Source: Schistocerca nitens
Lineage: Eukaryota; Arthropoda; Insecta; Orthoptera; Acrididae
Assembly: GCF_023898315.1 (NCBI RefSeq)
Contig: NC_064614.1
Location: 375,223,348 to 375,287,347, forward strand
DNA length: 64,000 nt
Reading direction: 5' to 3'
The translations under genes and the position numbers were made by a program. Below the pieces are notes generated by a model, which made no database searches, was not told where the DNA came from, and saw only the letters and a list, made by a program, of their open reading frames with translations. Shown piece by piece: positions 35,231-46,379 of the stretch (position 1 is its first letter; each line of letters starts with the position of its first letter).

Positions 35231-36074
35231 TGAAACACGTATGTATTCATTACCAGCGATGGCGAGGCATGACAGAATCTCTGACCAGAGAGTTCTTTAT
35301 CGTTGCTAGTCTGCGCTTGACCGCGCGAGTCGACAGTTGGATAGTAGTAGCAGTCTGGTACAGTTGCGTGTAGCGAGTCGGCAGGAACAGTTGCACTCTG
35401 TCTGCAGCAGTGAGTTGTACTCTGTCTATAGTAGTAGTCAGTCGACAGGAGTAGCGAGTGGACGGTTGTACTGAGCGGGCGTCAGCATGCGTCGACGGCA
35501 TGTTCTTCTTGCGACTCTGGTCAGGATTGTGGTGGACGATGAGTATTGTTGTAGAAGGTAATGAAGCAGCATTGCGCAAATCTAATAATGTATGTTAATT
35601 GTAATTAATTTGTTCAAAAAATGCCCCAATAATAATTTTTTTATAAAGTAACTCTTTTTTAAAAAAGTATTCATTTAAATTTAAAGAATTTTTCCACTCT
35701 TTTGAAGAAAAAGCATTCATTTCAATTTCAAGTATTTTTTCCTATGCATTCCTTGCAATAATAAAAAAAAATATATATATAGGCCAGCACTGCACGAAGC
35801 TGTGTCGATAAATAAGAGCAGATATAGATGCAGTTTTTATTGAGGTAAGAATTTTGCTTTTTTATTCAGAATACAGGGCCGAAGGTCAGCGCTGCTGCCC
35901 TTATAAAATTTATCAGGTTTAATTATTTCTGTTCAGATGTTTCATTCAGTTCATGGTTCATTATCTAATTAATATTATTGTGTGGGTTTATGGTCAATAA
36001 TCATTCGTTAAATTTTGTGGGGAGGTTACATTTGGCTCATTATCATTGTCTTTTGTTTCTGCGGGGAGGTTACA
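35231..36074 (+). repeat. 3' LTR, 844 bp, uninterrupted
   Basis: Starts tgaaacacgtatgt and ends gcggggaggttaca, followed by the TSD ACGT at 36075-36078. It serves as the empty-site reference for the Tc1 insertion in the 5' LTR. A second LTR-end-like motif, ggggaggttacatttggc, occurs inside it at 36019-36035. Confidence 0.9.
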
Positions 36075-37120
36075 ACGTAAAAGGTGATTCTAGCCAATCC
36101 TGCAGAGTGCATTTGTTGTATTTGACCATGAACGGCACCTCTGTAACGTCCTCAACACGTTGCAAGTGTAAGGTGATCACAACAGTGTTCTGTATAGTAG
36201 TGACTACATTATGTCGGTGCTAAGTGAATTCCAATGTGAGCAGATCGTTGGCGGCTGTTATGGTGGGTACTTCGTAGCCAAGGAAACCGAAGGGTTTGGT
36301 GTTGCAAGAGCCCTCTTGTTGAAAATTTATACCGCATCCACCAAATCACAGAGTGGACGGAAGTGTGTGTTGATTGGTTGTGACAGACAGTAACTGAAGA
36401 GGAATGTGATGAAAAATAAAAGGAAGACAGCTGCGAAAGTCACTGCTGAACTGAAAGTCGCACTCACGAACCCTGTCACACCAAAACAACAATATAATTG
36501 AAGTTCCATAAGCAGAGAATCGCAGGGCGAGCTGGAATTCCAAAACCACACATCAGTGATGCAAATACTGGTAACAAGAGAACGTGCTGCCTAAGCCATA
36601 AAACCTGAACTGTGGAACGATGGAAGAAAGTTCATTGGTTGTGTGAGTCTTGTTTCACATTGTTTCCAACTTTTGGTCAAGTTTACTAATCAAGAGTGAA
36701 ACATGGTCCCGATTCGTTGATGATTTGGGCAGCCAATCATGACATACCATGGGCTCTATCTGTACCCTGAAAACTCGCGTTTTTGCCAAGGGTTATGTGA
36801 CTATTTTGACTCATCAGTTCCATCCCATTATACAATGTTTGTTCACCTAGGTGCTGCTGTGTCCAAAAGAAGACAGGTCGCATCATCCTGGATGGATATT
36901 GCGGATGAATTGTCGCTTCTCCTCTGGCCACTGCAGTCACCAGTTCTGAATATTATTGAGGCTTTGTAGTCTACTTTGGAGAGATGGATGCGTGATCGCT
37001 CTCCACTTCCAGCACCGCCACCTAAGCTTGAAACGTCCCTTTTGAAAAATTATGAATGACATTGCTGGAAAAACTCGTACGTTATTTGATTTTCAAACAG
37101 CTGAGCAAAACTAAACGTAC

Positions 37121-37307
37121 GCCGGCCGGAGTGACCGTGCAGTTCTAGGCGCTACAGTCTGGAACCGAGCGACCACTACGGTCGCAGGTTCGAATCCTGC
37201 CTCGGGCATGAATATGTGTGATGTCCTTAGGTTAGTTAGGTTTAATTAGTTCTAAGTTCTAGGCGACTGATGACCTCAGATGTTAAGTCGCATAGTCCTC
37301 AGAGCCC
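37121..37307 (+). repeat. Type-1 tRNA-derived SINE
   Basis: Head gccggccggagtgaccgtgc, B-box ggttcgaatcctgc. The 15-bp TSD has one mismatch (caaaactaaacgtac at 37106-37120; caaaactgaacgtac at 37308-37322). It is inserted in the solo LTR. Confidence 0.9.
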
Positions 37308-37493
37308 CAAAACTGAACGTACTCAAACAGTTTTCTCTTTATTTATTCTGATCATCACTAAACTGACACACAATATTTCTAGCGTAACGCAATCTGACTT
37401 TCAATAATCCCTGCAAAAGAATGGCCGTATCAACAACCTACACCTTTCATGACTCACTTACCTCACAGAAATCTTATTTACTCGAACTACTGC

Positions 37494-37683
37494 CGGCCGC
37501 TGGTGGCCGAGCAGTTCTGGCGCTACAGTCTGGAACCGCGCGACCGCTACGGTCGCAGGTTCCAATCCTGCCTCGGGCATGGATGTGTGTGTTGTCCTTA
37601 GGTTAGTTAGGTTTAAGTAGTTCTAAGTTCTAGGGGACTTATGACCTCAGCAGTTGAGTCCCATAGTGCTCAGAGCCATTTGA
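37494..37683 (+). repeat. Type-1 tRNA-derived SINE
   Basis: Same family. A perfect 14-bp TSD, actcgaactactgc, lies at 37480-37493 and 37684-37697. One T replaces G in the B-box (ggttccaatcc). It is inserted in the same solo LTR. Confidence 0.92.
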
Positions 37684-37732
37684 ACTCGAACTACTGCAAT
37701 ACAGCGAGCGCCAATACTGCCAACTAATTAAA

Positions 37733-39838
37733 GACTGAAGAAACTGCAAAAAGGTGGGAATTTAAGGAGATGGGACCTGGATAAACTGAAATAACTAGAG
37801 GTTGTACAGAGTTTCAGGGAGAGCATAAGGGAACAATTGACAGGAATGGGGGAAAGAAATACAGTAGAAGAAGAACGGGTAACTTTGAGGAATGAAATAG
37901 TGAAGGCAGCAGAGGATCAAGTAGGTAAAAAGACAAGGGCTAGTAGAAATCCTTGGGTAACGGAAGAGATACTGAATTTAATTGACGAAAGGAGAAAATA
38001 TAAAAATGCAGCAAGTGAAGCAGGCAAAAAGGTGTACAAACGTCTCAAAAATGAGATCGACAGGAAGTGCAAAATGGCTAAGAAGGGATGTAGAAGGTTA
38101 TCTCATGAGGGGTAAGACAGATACTGCCTACAGGAAAATTAAAGAGACCTTACGAGAAAAGAGAACCACTTGCATGAATATCAAGAGCTCAGATGGAAAC
38201 CCAGTTCTAAGCAAAGAAGGGAAAGCAGAAAGGTGGAAGGAGTATATAGAGGGTCTATACAAGGGTGATGTACTTGAGGACAATATTATGGAAATGGAAG
38301 AGGATGTAGATGAAGATGAAATGGGAGATAAGATACTGCGTGAAGAGTTTGACAGAGCACTGAAAGACCTGAGTCAAAACAAGGCCCCGGGAGTAGACAA
38401 CATTCCATTAGAACTACTGATGGCCTTGGGAGAGCCAGTCATGACAAAACTCTACCATCTGGTGAGCAAGATGTATGAGACAGGCGAAATACCCTCAGAC
38501 TTCAAGAAGAATATAATAATTCCAATCCCAAAGAAAGCAGGTGTTGACAGATGTGAAAATTACCGAACTATCAGTTTAATGAGTCACAGCTGCAAAATAC
38601 TAACGCGAATTTTTTACAGACGAATGGAAAAACTGGTAGAAGCGGACCTCGGGGAAGATCAGTTTGGATTCCGTAGAAATGTTGGAACACGTGAGGCAAT
38701 ACTAACCTTCGACTTATCTTAGAAGAAAGATTAAGAAAAGGCAAACCTACGTTTCTAGCATTTGTAGACTTAGAGAAAGCATTTGACAATGTTAACTGGA
38801 ATACTCTCTTTCAAATTCTAAAGGTGGCAGGGGTAAAATACAGGGAGCGATAGGCTATTTAGAATTTGTATAGAAACCAGATGGCAGTTATAAGAGTCGA
38901 GGGTCATGAAAGGGAAGCAGTGGTTGGGTAAGGAGTGAGACAGGGTTGTAGCCTCTCCCCGATGTTATTCAATCTGTATATTGAGCAAGCAGTAAAGGAA
39001 ACAAAAGAAAAATTCGGAGTAGGTATTAAAATCCATGGAGAAGAAGTAAAAACTTTGAGGTTCGCCGATGACATTGTAATTCTGTCAGAGACAGCAAAGG
39101 ACTTGGAAGAGCAGTTGAACGGAATGGACAGTGTCTTGAAAGGAGGATATAAGATGAACGTCAACAAAAGCAAAACGAGGATAATGGAATGTTGTCAAAT
39201 TAAATCGGGTGATGCTGAGGGAATTAGATTAGGAAATGAGACACTTACAGTAGTAAATGGGTTTTGCTATTTGGGGAGCAAAATAACTGATGATGGTCGA
39301 AGTAGAGAGGATATAAAATGTAGACTGGCAATGGCAAGGAAAGTGTTTCTGGAGAAGAGAAATTTCTTAACATCGAGTATAGGTTTAAGTGTCAGGAAGT
39401 CGTTTCTGAAAATATTTGTATGGAGTGTAGCCATGTGTGGAAGTGAAACATGGACGATAAATAGTTTGGACAAGAAGAGAATAGAAGCTTTCGAAATGTG
39501 GTGCTACAGAAGAATGCTGAAGATTAGGTGGGTAGATGACATAACTAATGAGGAAGTGTTGAATAGGATTGGGGAGAAGAGGAGCTTTTGGCACAACTTG
39601 ACTAGAAGAAGGGATCTGTTGGTAGGACATGTTCTAAGACATCGAGGGATCACCAGTTTAGTATTGGAGGGCAGCGTGGAGGGTAAAAATCGTAGAGGGA
39701 GACCGAGGGATGAATACACTAAGCAAAGGATGTAGGTTGCACTAGGTACTGGGAGATGAAGAAGCTTGCACAGGATAGAGTAGCATGGAGAGCTGCATCA
39801 AACCAGTCTCAGGACTGAAGACCACAAGAACAACAACA
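37733..39838 (+). mobile_element. RTE-type non-LTR retrotransposon, copy C (5' truncated)
   Basis: Starts in the linker between endonuclease and RT, as expected of incomplete reverse transcription, and ends with a gactgaagaccac then acaacaaca-type tail around 39815-39838. It is inserted into the solo LTR, whose sequence resumes after the tail. It is a different subfamily from copies A and B: the proteins are clearly related, but the DNA differs throughout. Confidence 0.85.
37742..39770 (+). pseudogene. RTE reverse transcriptase remnant, copy C
   Basis: Segments: linker NPWVTEEILNLIDERRKY (37837-38115 frame), RT beginning in the 37982-38722 frame (NKAPGVDNIPLELL; ENYRTISLMSHSCKILTRI; EDQFGFRRNVGTREAIL), motif A AFVDLEKAFDNVNW near 38760 after a frameshift at about 38720, motif B GVRQGCSLSPMLFNLYIEQA at 38935, motif C RFADDIVIL near 39060, and the tail GSETWT, FEMWCYRRMLKIRW, VLRHRGITSLVLEG. 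Frameshifts near 38080 and 38720 and stops around 38850-38930 inactivate it; 38935-39735 is one open 266-codon stretch. Endonuclease absent. Confidence 0.88.
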
Positions 39839-40410
39839 CAACTATTGAAGGCACTAACTGCTGATAGGCATAGTTAGCAAATGACAGATTTTGACAGAGA
39901 ACGAATAATGTATTTATCTTAATAATGTTCAAAAGTCATCATGTATATAAATTCAAGACATCCATTTTTACAAATTTCCTTTTTTTGGTGGACACGCATC
40001 CAGATCGTCCGCTCATAGGAACCTTTCAAAAGTCTGGCATCTCCCTCTGCACATCCACCACTGCTGGCGGCTCACCTCCAACTGCCCAACACTACGCGCT
40101 GTTCACATCCAACTGCCCAACACTACACAGGCGAATATTCCAACAATGAGTCAAACCAGCCACAGACTGCACACAGTGCAGTCAGCGATTTTCATACAGA
40201 GCACTACGTGGCATTACCAACATAAAAACCTAAACAGCCTATTTATAAGCTTTCCATTATTTTGCAGGAATGCAAGTATAAGACTGCTTTGGAAATCATA
40301 CAGAACCTGTATTTATTCATTTCGAGACGAGTGCAAGCTGTTTTGATTGCCAGCGGGTTTCCTACACCTTATTTGCATGGCAATGTTTTTGCGTTTTTGG
40401 TATTGCGTAG

Positions 40411-41095
40411 TATTGTCTACACTCTTTGCTACGTACTCCCGAATCACATTTCCATTTTACGATTTATCCCTTTTCTGCTACGGCGTTCGAAATCCAGTCA
40501 CAAACCTGGTTCGACACAACGTAAGATATTTTCTTCACTAACGTGCAGTGTACACCTGTCCCGAAGTCAAGAAATACACCATAGACTATAGCGCTGTTCT
40601 GGTACTCATCGACGCTCGGAGATACGTAACTTCTGCAAGATTGTGATTTGCGGAATCCATGTCGTTTCTTAAGGATCGGACGAAGGACGATTAGGGTCTA
40701 ACGTATCGTCGACGAGGAGGTCATTAAAGATTGATCACTAGCTCGGAGGGAGGGGGATGGGGGAAGGAGGATGAGGAAGGAAACTGGTCCTGTACTTCGT
40801 GTTTTAGTTAAGCGATTGAGGGAAATGACGGGAAACGAAAATGTGGATGGCCACACTTGGAATGGAACGGCCGCCCAATGCAGCTCGTCTGTGCCAACCA
40901 GTGAGTCACCTCACTTGATCATGTTGATTCGTATGGAGGATGTTTTTTCGCCAAAGAGACACGAAACGGGTTCCATAATTCTACAACAGACTGACATCGG
41001 TGGAAGTTTTTTTCTTTTGTGGCGGCTCGCTACGAATTTTTCACCTGTGCCAGTTTCTTCATCTCAGAGCAGCACTTGCACTGTATGCCCTTAAT
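40411..41095. other. Anonymous region, nothing recognised
   Basis: No motif-bearing ORF; a G-rich purine stretch lies near 40740-40785. Confidence 0.35.
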
Positions 41096-41097
41096 TA

Positions 41098-42501
41098 CAC
41101 TACTGGCCATTAAAATTGCTACACCAAGAAGAAACGCAGTTGATAAACGGGTATTCATTGTAAAAATATATTATACTAGAACTGACATGTGATTACATTT
41201 TCACGCAATATGGGTGCATAGATCCTGAGAAATCAGTACCCTGAACAACCTCCTCTGGCCGTAATAACGGCCTTGATACGCCTGGGCATTGAGTCAAACA
41301 GAGCTTGGATGGCGAGTGCAGGTACAGCTGCCTATGCAGCTTAAACACGATACCACAGTTCATCAATAGTGACTGGCGTATTGTGATGAGCCAGTTGCGA
41401 GGCCACCATTGACCAGACGTTTACAATTGGTGAGAGATCTGAAGAATGTGCTGGCCAGGGCGGCAGTCGAACATTTTCTGTATCCAGAAATGCCCGTACA
41501 GGACCTGCAACATGCGGTCGTGCATTATCCTGCTGAAATGTAGGGTTTCTCAGAGATCGAATGAATGGTAGACCATGGGTCGTAAAACATCTGAAATGTA
41601 ACGTCCCACTGTTCAAAGTGCCGTCAATGCGAACAAGAGGTGACCGAGACGTGTAACCAATGGCACCCCATACCATCACGCCGGGTGATACGCCAGTATG
41701 GCGATGACGAATACACGCTTCCAATGAGCGTTCACCGCGATGTCGCCATACATGGATGTGACCATCATGATGTTGTAAACAGAACCTGGATTCATCCGTA
41801 AAAATGACGTTTAGCCATTCGTGCACCCAGGTTCGTCTTTGAGTACACCATCGCAGGGGCTCCTCTCTGTGATGCAGCGTCAAGGGTAACCGCAGCCATG
41901 GTCTCCGAGCTAATAGTCCATGCTGCTGCAAACGTCGTCGAACTGTTCGTGCAAATGGTTGTTGTCTTGCAAACGTCCCCATCTGTTGATTCAGGGATCG
42001 AGATGTGGCTGCACTATCCGTTATAGTCATGGGGATAAGATGCCTGTCATCTAGACTGCTAGTGATACGAGGCAGTTGGGATCCAGCACGGCGTTCCGTA
42101 TTACCCTCCTGAACCCACCGATTCCATATTCTGCTAACAGTCATTGGATCTCGACCAACGCGAGCAGCAATGTCGCGATACGATAAACCGCAATCGCGAT
42201 AGGCTAGAATGCGACCTTTATCAAAGTCGGAAACGTGATGGTACGCATTTCTCCTCCTTACACGAGGCATCACAACAATGTTTCACCAGGCAACACCGGT
42301 CATCTGCTGTTTGTGTATGAGAAATCGGTTGGAAACTTTCCTCGTGTCAGCACGTTGTAGGTGTCGCCACCGGCGCCAACCTTGTGTGAATGCTCTGAAA
42401 AGCTAATCATTTGCATATCACAGCATCTTCTTCCTGTCGGTTAAATTTCGCGTCTGTAGCACGTAATCTTCGTGGTGTAGCAATTTTAATGGCCAGTAGT
42501 G
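41098..42501 (-). mobile_element. Tc1-like DNA transposon with 29-bp identical inverted repeats (1404 bp)
   Basis: TA at 41096-41097 and 42502-42503 flanks inverted repeats that are identical over their first 29 bp (41098-41126 and 42473-42501; both start cactactggccattaaaat). One transposase frame on the minus strand is inactivated. It is a different family from the 21817 and 58137 elements. Confidence 0.95.
41233..42273 (-). pseudogene. Tc1-like transposase, catalytic Glu lost, C-terminus broken
   Basis: From ATG at 42273 the frame is open for 310 codons: helix-turn-helix (FDKGRILAYRDCGLSYRDIA), first aspartate VIFTDESRF, second aspartate FQQDNARPHV. The third position reads SPIVNVW, so valine replaces the catalytic glutamate; the spacing is the normal 34. 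A TAA at 41341-41343 and a TAG soon after cut off the tail, but the same frame continues to the expected family end (GGCSGY) at 41233. N-terminal and core regions are otherwise well preserved. Not functional. Confidence 0.92.
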
Positions 42502-42503
42502 TA

Positions 42504-44000
42504 TTTGTTGCATGTTTTACAATCTCGGCCTTCCCCTACAGTCTTCAAGCTCTAGAGCTCCCTCTAGTTCCATGGAAGTTATGCTTAACACATGTTCTAT
42601 CATCCTGTCCCTTATTGTTGTTATTTCCAATTTGTTGCTTTCCACGCGATATAGACCTATAATTATGCGTATTTATCCCATGACCCTTTGTAACATACTG
42701 CCTCCTGGTGATTTTCGATACTGTGGGCACTAGGGCCAGTATCCTGGCGTGGCGGCTTTTGTTCAACCTCGAGGTAATGGGTCTGTCTTCCTGTAAACGT
42801 ACTGTATCAGTTGTGTCCAAGACGTTCGGAGCTACCGCAAAGGCCTGTATCGTTTCCATGACTGTAGGTGTTTCCTAAATGCCAGAGGAAAGAACCTTCT
42901 GAAAGTCTTGGCGGACGCGGCACTAAACTATATGAGATCTGCTCTCACTGAAGGTGGACACTTCGCTAACTTCAATCGCGGAAAATTCAAATAAGTTAAT
43001 AATGAAAAAGCTTCCAATAAAGTTAATAAGTGAATGTTTTGTGCAACTTACAACAGAAGGATGAAGTTAAGTAATAATAGTATTCAAATCCGTTGTTTTT
43101 ATGGTGAGAGACGAGACTAGTCGTATGATGCAGGACATCTGTCTGACTGAAACTCGCAAAATTTACTTGAGACCGGCTGGTTGCGGCGATATGAGCGCGA
43201 TCCATCGGCTTGCGGCGAACAGCGGTCATTCTATAAAATGTGTATCCTCTCTGCAGAATTATTCAAAAAGCCATAAAGTATTAGCCATCTGTAGCCAGTC
43301 GTTCAAACAGAATGCATATACATTTTAAATACCCCCTTTTCGCTTTTACATGACATGGGCATCGAAAAGCAAATATTATTTTTCTGGTGTAATAATTCAT
43401 ACCAGACTGGATGCAAACGAGTGGGGATGTACGACGATAGGGCGAGGGGTGGGAGCGCACACCGCAATACAACCGCTCAAATATTAGCAGAGCCGGCCGG
43501 AAAACAGCGCCCTGTCCACCGACGGGCACCAGCGGGTGCCGGCGGGGGAGGGGAGGTGACGTGGGGAACATCCCACTCTGACTGACACAACTCAATGTGC
43601 AGCACTGCTCCCTGTGCCGTAACGCCGAGAGCGGAAACCGGCGCTTCACCTTAAGCATAATTGTTTTCCAAAGGGGCAAACTGACGGAGATAGCAAAAGC
43701 ACAGGTTTGCTGAGTGGACCTGCTCGCATAGTCTGCAATGCGTTTTGTAATTCTATATGTGAGTAACATCTTGACAAATTGTATCATTATAGTCAGCATC
43801 ATACTGTGACGTGAACTGTGACGTCACGTATGATGCGATTTATTCAACCGACATGAAGGTAATGCAAAATAAGAAAGTAATATTTGTAATGTTATAAGTC
43901 TTTGAGTCGAGTCTGATAATGTTTTGTGGCAAATATTGTAAATATTTCCCATTAAAAAACGCTGTATTTCTATACGATCCGTGAAAGCATGGAACATCAA
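42504..44000. other. Anonymous region, nothing recognised
   Basis: The longest ORF (173 codons, minus strand 43281-43802) has no motif I can name and is not supported as a gene. 43490-43560 is GC-rich. Confidence 0.35.
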
Positions 44001-44661
44001 CAAGGATCAAAAGGTCAGTATAAATTTGAAAACTGAATAAATCACGGAATAACGCAGATAGAGAGGTACAAATAGACACACATGCTTGAAATGACATGGG
44101 GTTTTATTAGAACCAAAAGAATACAAACGTTCAAAAAATGTCCGACAGATGGCGCTTCATCTGATCAGAATAGCAATAATTAGCATAACAAAGTAAGACG
44201 AATCAAGGATGATGTTCTTTGCAGGAAATGCTAAATGCGTCCATCATCATTCCTCAACAATAGCTGTAGTCGAGGAATAATGTTGTGAACAGCACTGTAA
44301 AGCATGTCCGGAGTTATGGTGATACATTGGCGTCGGATGTTGTCTTTCAGCATCCCTAGAGATGTCGGTCGATCACGATACACTTGCGAATTTAGGTAAT
44401 CTCAAAGCCAATAATCGCACGGACTGATGTCTGGGGACCTGGGAGGCCAAGCATGACGAAAGTGGCGGCTGAGCACACGATCATCACCAAGCGACGCGCG
44501 CAAGAGATCTTTCACGCGTCTTGCAGTATTTTCTCTTTTTTTTTGTTCTAATAAAACCCCATGTCATTCCAAGCATGTGTGTCAATTTTTACCTCTCTAT
44601 CTACATTATTCCATGGTTCATTAAGTTTTCAAATTTATACTGACTTTTTGATCACCCGGTA
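44001..44661 (-). mobile_element. Internally deleted mariner-type element with ~113-bp inverted repeats
   Basis: The left arm (44001-44113) and the reverse complement of the right arm (44545-44661) match over about 113 bp with scattered substitutions (for example gacacacatgcttg.aatgac, tggggttttattagaac). Between them only the C-terminal part of a mariner-like transposase remains. At ~660 bp it is about half an autonomous element, so it could move only with transposase supplied elsewhere. Confidence 0.85.
44250..44520 (-). pseudogene. Mariner-like transposase C-terminal remnant
   Basis: On the minus strand the frame reads RVKDLLRASLGDDRVLSR, then HAWPPRSPDISPCDYWL, a stop, and DYLNSQVYRDRPTSL, LKDNIRR, IIPRLQLLL. 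PPRSPDxxPxDYWLW with its aspartate is the third-catalytic-residue block of mariner-type (DDxD) transposases. The N-terminal DNA-binding domain and the first two catalytic residues are absent, and one stop replaces the Trp after YWL. Confidence 0.8.
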
Positions 44662-45925
44662 TATACGTGTTGCTCGCCCTTGTTTGTTCCTGTTTTTCGT
44701 CTGTTTGTTCTCTGTTTTTCGCTTGCTCTCTCTCTCTCTCCTGTGGATCGATGTATATATAACTAGCTATCTGTATGTACTTTAAGGTTACAATATATTG
44801 TTAGTTGAAAGTATCTTATGTTTCGTTCCAAAAATACCTCTCCCTCCACGTCAAATTTACTTAAAGATAACGATAATATTGCTGTCGATTGCCCATGTGG
44901 GTTCGACTGTTTCGGTGGCGCAAAGTCCGCCATTACGTATACTAAAGACTCTTTCAGTGTTTGCGAGCTTCACTAATAAAGGAAAATAATTTTAAGTGCT
45001 TTTATGAATTTTTACAGTCAGTTTCCATTATTGAAGTTAGTTAATATTATTGATCACGAAACTGATTCAGAGATTTAACACCGCAAGGCTCAGGTGAGGC
45101 TTCGCCTCTGTTTTAAAATATTGTCACTTAATTCAAAGGATTAAAACTTAAAAAGAGATAAAGTTAAAGAGATAAAGTTAAAGAAATTTATTTTAAAATA
45201 CGTAGTTGTTTGTACCATTCTTTCTTTCTGCGTAAAATTAGATTATTTTACTGGGAAAAGAAATCATTTCATTCTCTATATTACCGCTGGTTTAGTTGCA
45301 GGTTACGTTACGTTGTCGTTCATTGAAAGAGAGCACAACGTTTCCATTAACAATAAATAACTTTTTGCCTGCGTGTTGAGATTAAGTAACGCTACGTACA
45401 TTAAAGTCGCGTTACTCGCGCTCAAAATATACGTGGCGTTCCCAAATACAATATGCAGAATTTGAATTGCTACGTTACAGTATCATCGCTGTAGGTTGCG
45501 ACTGACGCCTGCGCGCGTATTTCAAACCACACGTAGCAATCGGCACTGACATATACGGAATAATTAAATCAATTCACCACCACAACAGTCACGCAGAAAG
45601 GAGGTAATGATGCAGAACGTAAAATAACTGAAATCTTCCCACCAGACACAGTTCAGTTTTCTATTTGTGAATTAAACATACGTAGAACGAGATCACAGAT
45701 TTTTGCCATGGACAGAAATAGTATGCATGACATTTATTATTTGTTCGTTTTGTGAACCAGTTCTTGTCTGTGTTTGACTGTTAACTCAATTTAAGAAAAG
45801 GAATATTTAAGAATCTTCAAACTAATCGCAAAAAATCCTGATTATTTGGTTTTCTTGATGTAATACAGCACCGTCCAGGTTCATGAGAGAACGTGTTCAG
45901 TCTAGTTTTATAGGCGAGCCCACAG
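44662..45925. other. Anonymous AT-rich region, nothing recognised
   Basis: No gene motif; small local repeats (agagataaagttaa doubled near 45155-45183). Confidence 0.35.
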
Positions 45926-45929
45926 TATT

Positions 45930-46062
45930 CAATGAATGCAATAGCGGTTTTCTGGTAGATTATAATTGTGTGCTGGGCCGAGACTCGAAATCGGGACCTT
46001 TGGCTTTCGCGGGCAAGTTCTCTACTGACTTTTTTCCAGTAGCATGCTAACAAGCCTTTTTC
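45930..46062 (-). repeat. Old tRNA-derived SINE fragment
   Basis: The minus strand carries the tRNA-like segment with tttcg..gagtctcgg and cttgcccgcgaaagcc; on the plus strand it reads gccgagactcgaaatcggga. It is the same family as the copies at 55424-56025. The body is decayed and no TSD was found. A short (TTA)n tract follows at 46078-46096. Confidence 0.55.
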
Positions 46063-46379
46063 CAGCACTGTACTTATTTATTATTATTATTATTAGAAAT
46101 ATAATAGTGAGATACAGACTTTACTTGCAAACAAACAATACACCAAATCAGCACATAACATCATAATATGCAAATGGGGAAAACTGACCGTTCCTTGTAA
46201 GCAGACGCACGGTGGGGATGATAGGATATGAGTACGTGTAGGTCGCCTCCGGCTCGATGGCCGGGCGGGGGCGGAGTGGGCAGGGGTTGACCACACAAAG
46301 CCTGCCCATGGAGGCCCCAGTTCCACCGACCAACCGGAAGTGGACAAGAAGGACAATCAAGACAGGAGATACTTAATTG

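Larger units (their letters stand above)
26707..36074 (+). mobile_element. Gypsy-type LTR retrotransposon, pol-deleted, with LTRs and TSD
   Basis: Two long direct repeats start TGAAACAC and end GGTTACA (26707-29035 and 35231-36074). The flanking 4-bp TSD is ACGT at 26703-26706 and 36075-36078. Between them lie a putative PBS at 29038, gag-like remnants, an integrase C-terminal remnant, a 110-bp tandem array and a purine tract just before the 3' LTR. No protease, reverse transcriptase, RNase H or integrase core was found, so the copy cannot move by itself. The gypsy assignment rests on the GPY/F-type integrase tail and the overall layout. Confidence 0.85.
37029..40246 (+). mobile_element. Solo LTR (about 715 bp without its own insertions)
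   Basis: Begins TGAAACGTCCC at 37029 and ends near cctatttat at 40246, with a 5-bp TSD, AAGCT, at 37024-37028 and 40247-40251. No second LTR or internal coding region is present, so it is a solo LTR left by recombination, or a comparable short element. It contains two type-1 SINEs and RTE copy C. I remember this sequence as an abundant repeat in locust genomes but cannot confirm it. The in-frame restoration of the surrounding Tc1 transposase independently supports both boundaries. Confidence 0.7.
36211..40372 (+). pseudogene. Tc1-A transposase, decayed and split by a solo LTR
   Basis: The N-terminus at 36211 reads MSVLSEFQCEQIVG, a Tc1-type helix-turn-helix start. The middle is decayed with stops. 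Near 36840-36960 the VHLGAA, LLWPLQSPVLNIIEAL segment matches the second-D to E region (family form WPxQSPDLNxIE), with the signature residues partly lost. The frame reaches PPPKL at 37028 and, after the 37029-40246 LTR plus one TSD copy, resumes at 40252 as SIILQEC, then IIQNLYLFISRRVQAVL, and closes with PTPY at 40372, the usual Tc1 C-terminus. Not functional. Confidence 0.75.
26653..40410 (+). mobile_element. Degraded Tc1-like element (Tc1-A) split by two large nested insertions
   Basis: A Tc1-type 5' end (ta then ccggggctgggcaaaaataa) starts at 26653 and breaks at 26706. It resumes at 36079 after the LTR retrotransposon, carries a decayed transposase from 36211, breaks at 37028, and resumes at 40252 with the transposase C-terminus. 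Both breaks have TSDs (ACGT; AAGCT). The second join is exactly in frame. The 3' inverted repeat cannot be recognised, so the right limit (~40410) is approximate. Without its insertions the element would be about 1.2-1.3 kb, normal for Tc1. Confidence 0.75.

Noticed and set aside
43281-43802. 173-codon minus-strand ORF
   Set aside because: No recognisable domain, atypical composition and no supporting splice or neighbour evidence; likely a chance ORF.
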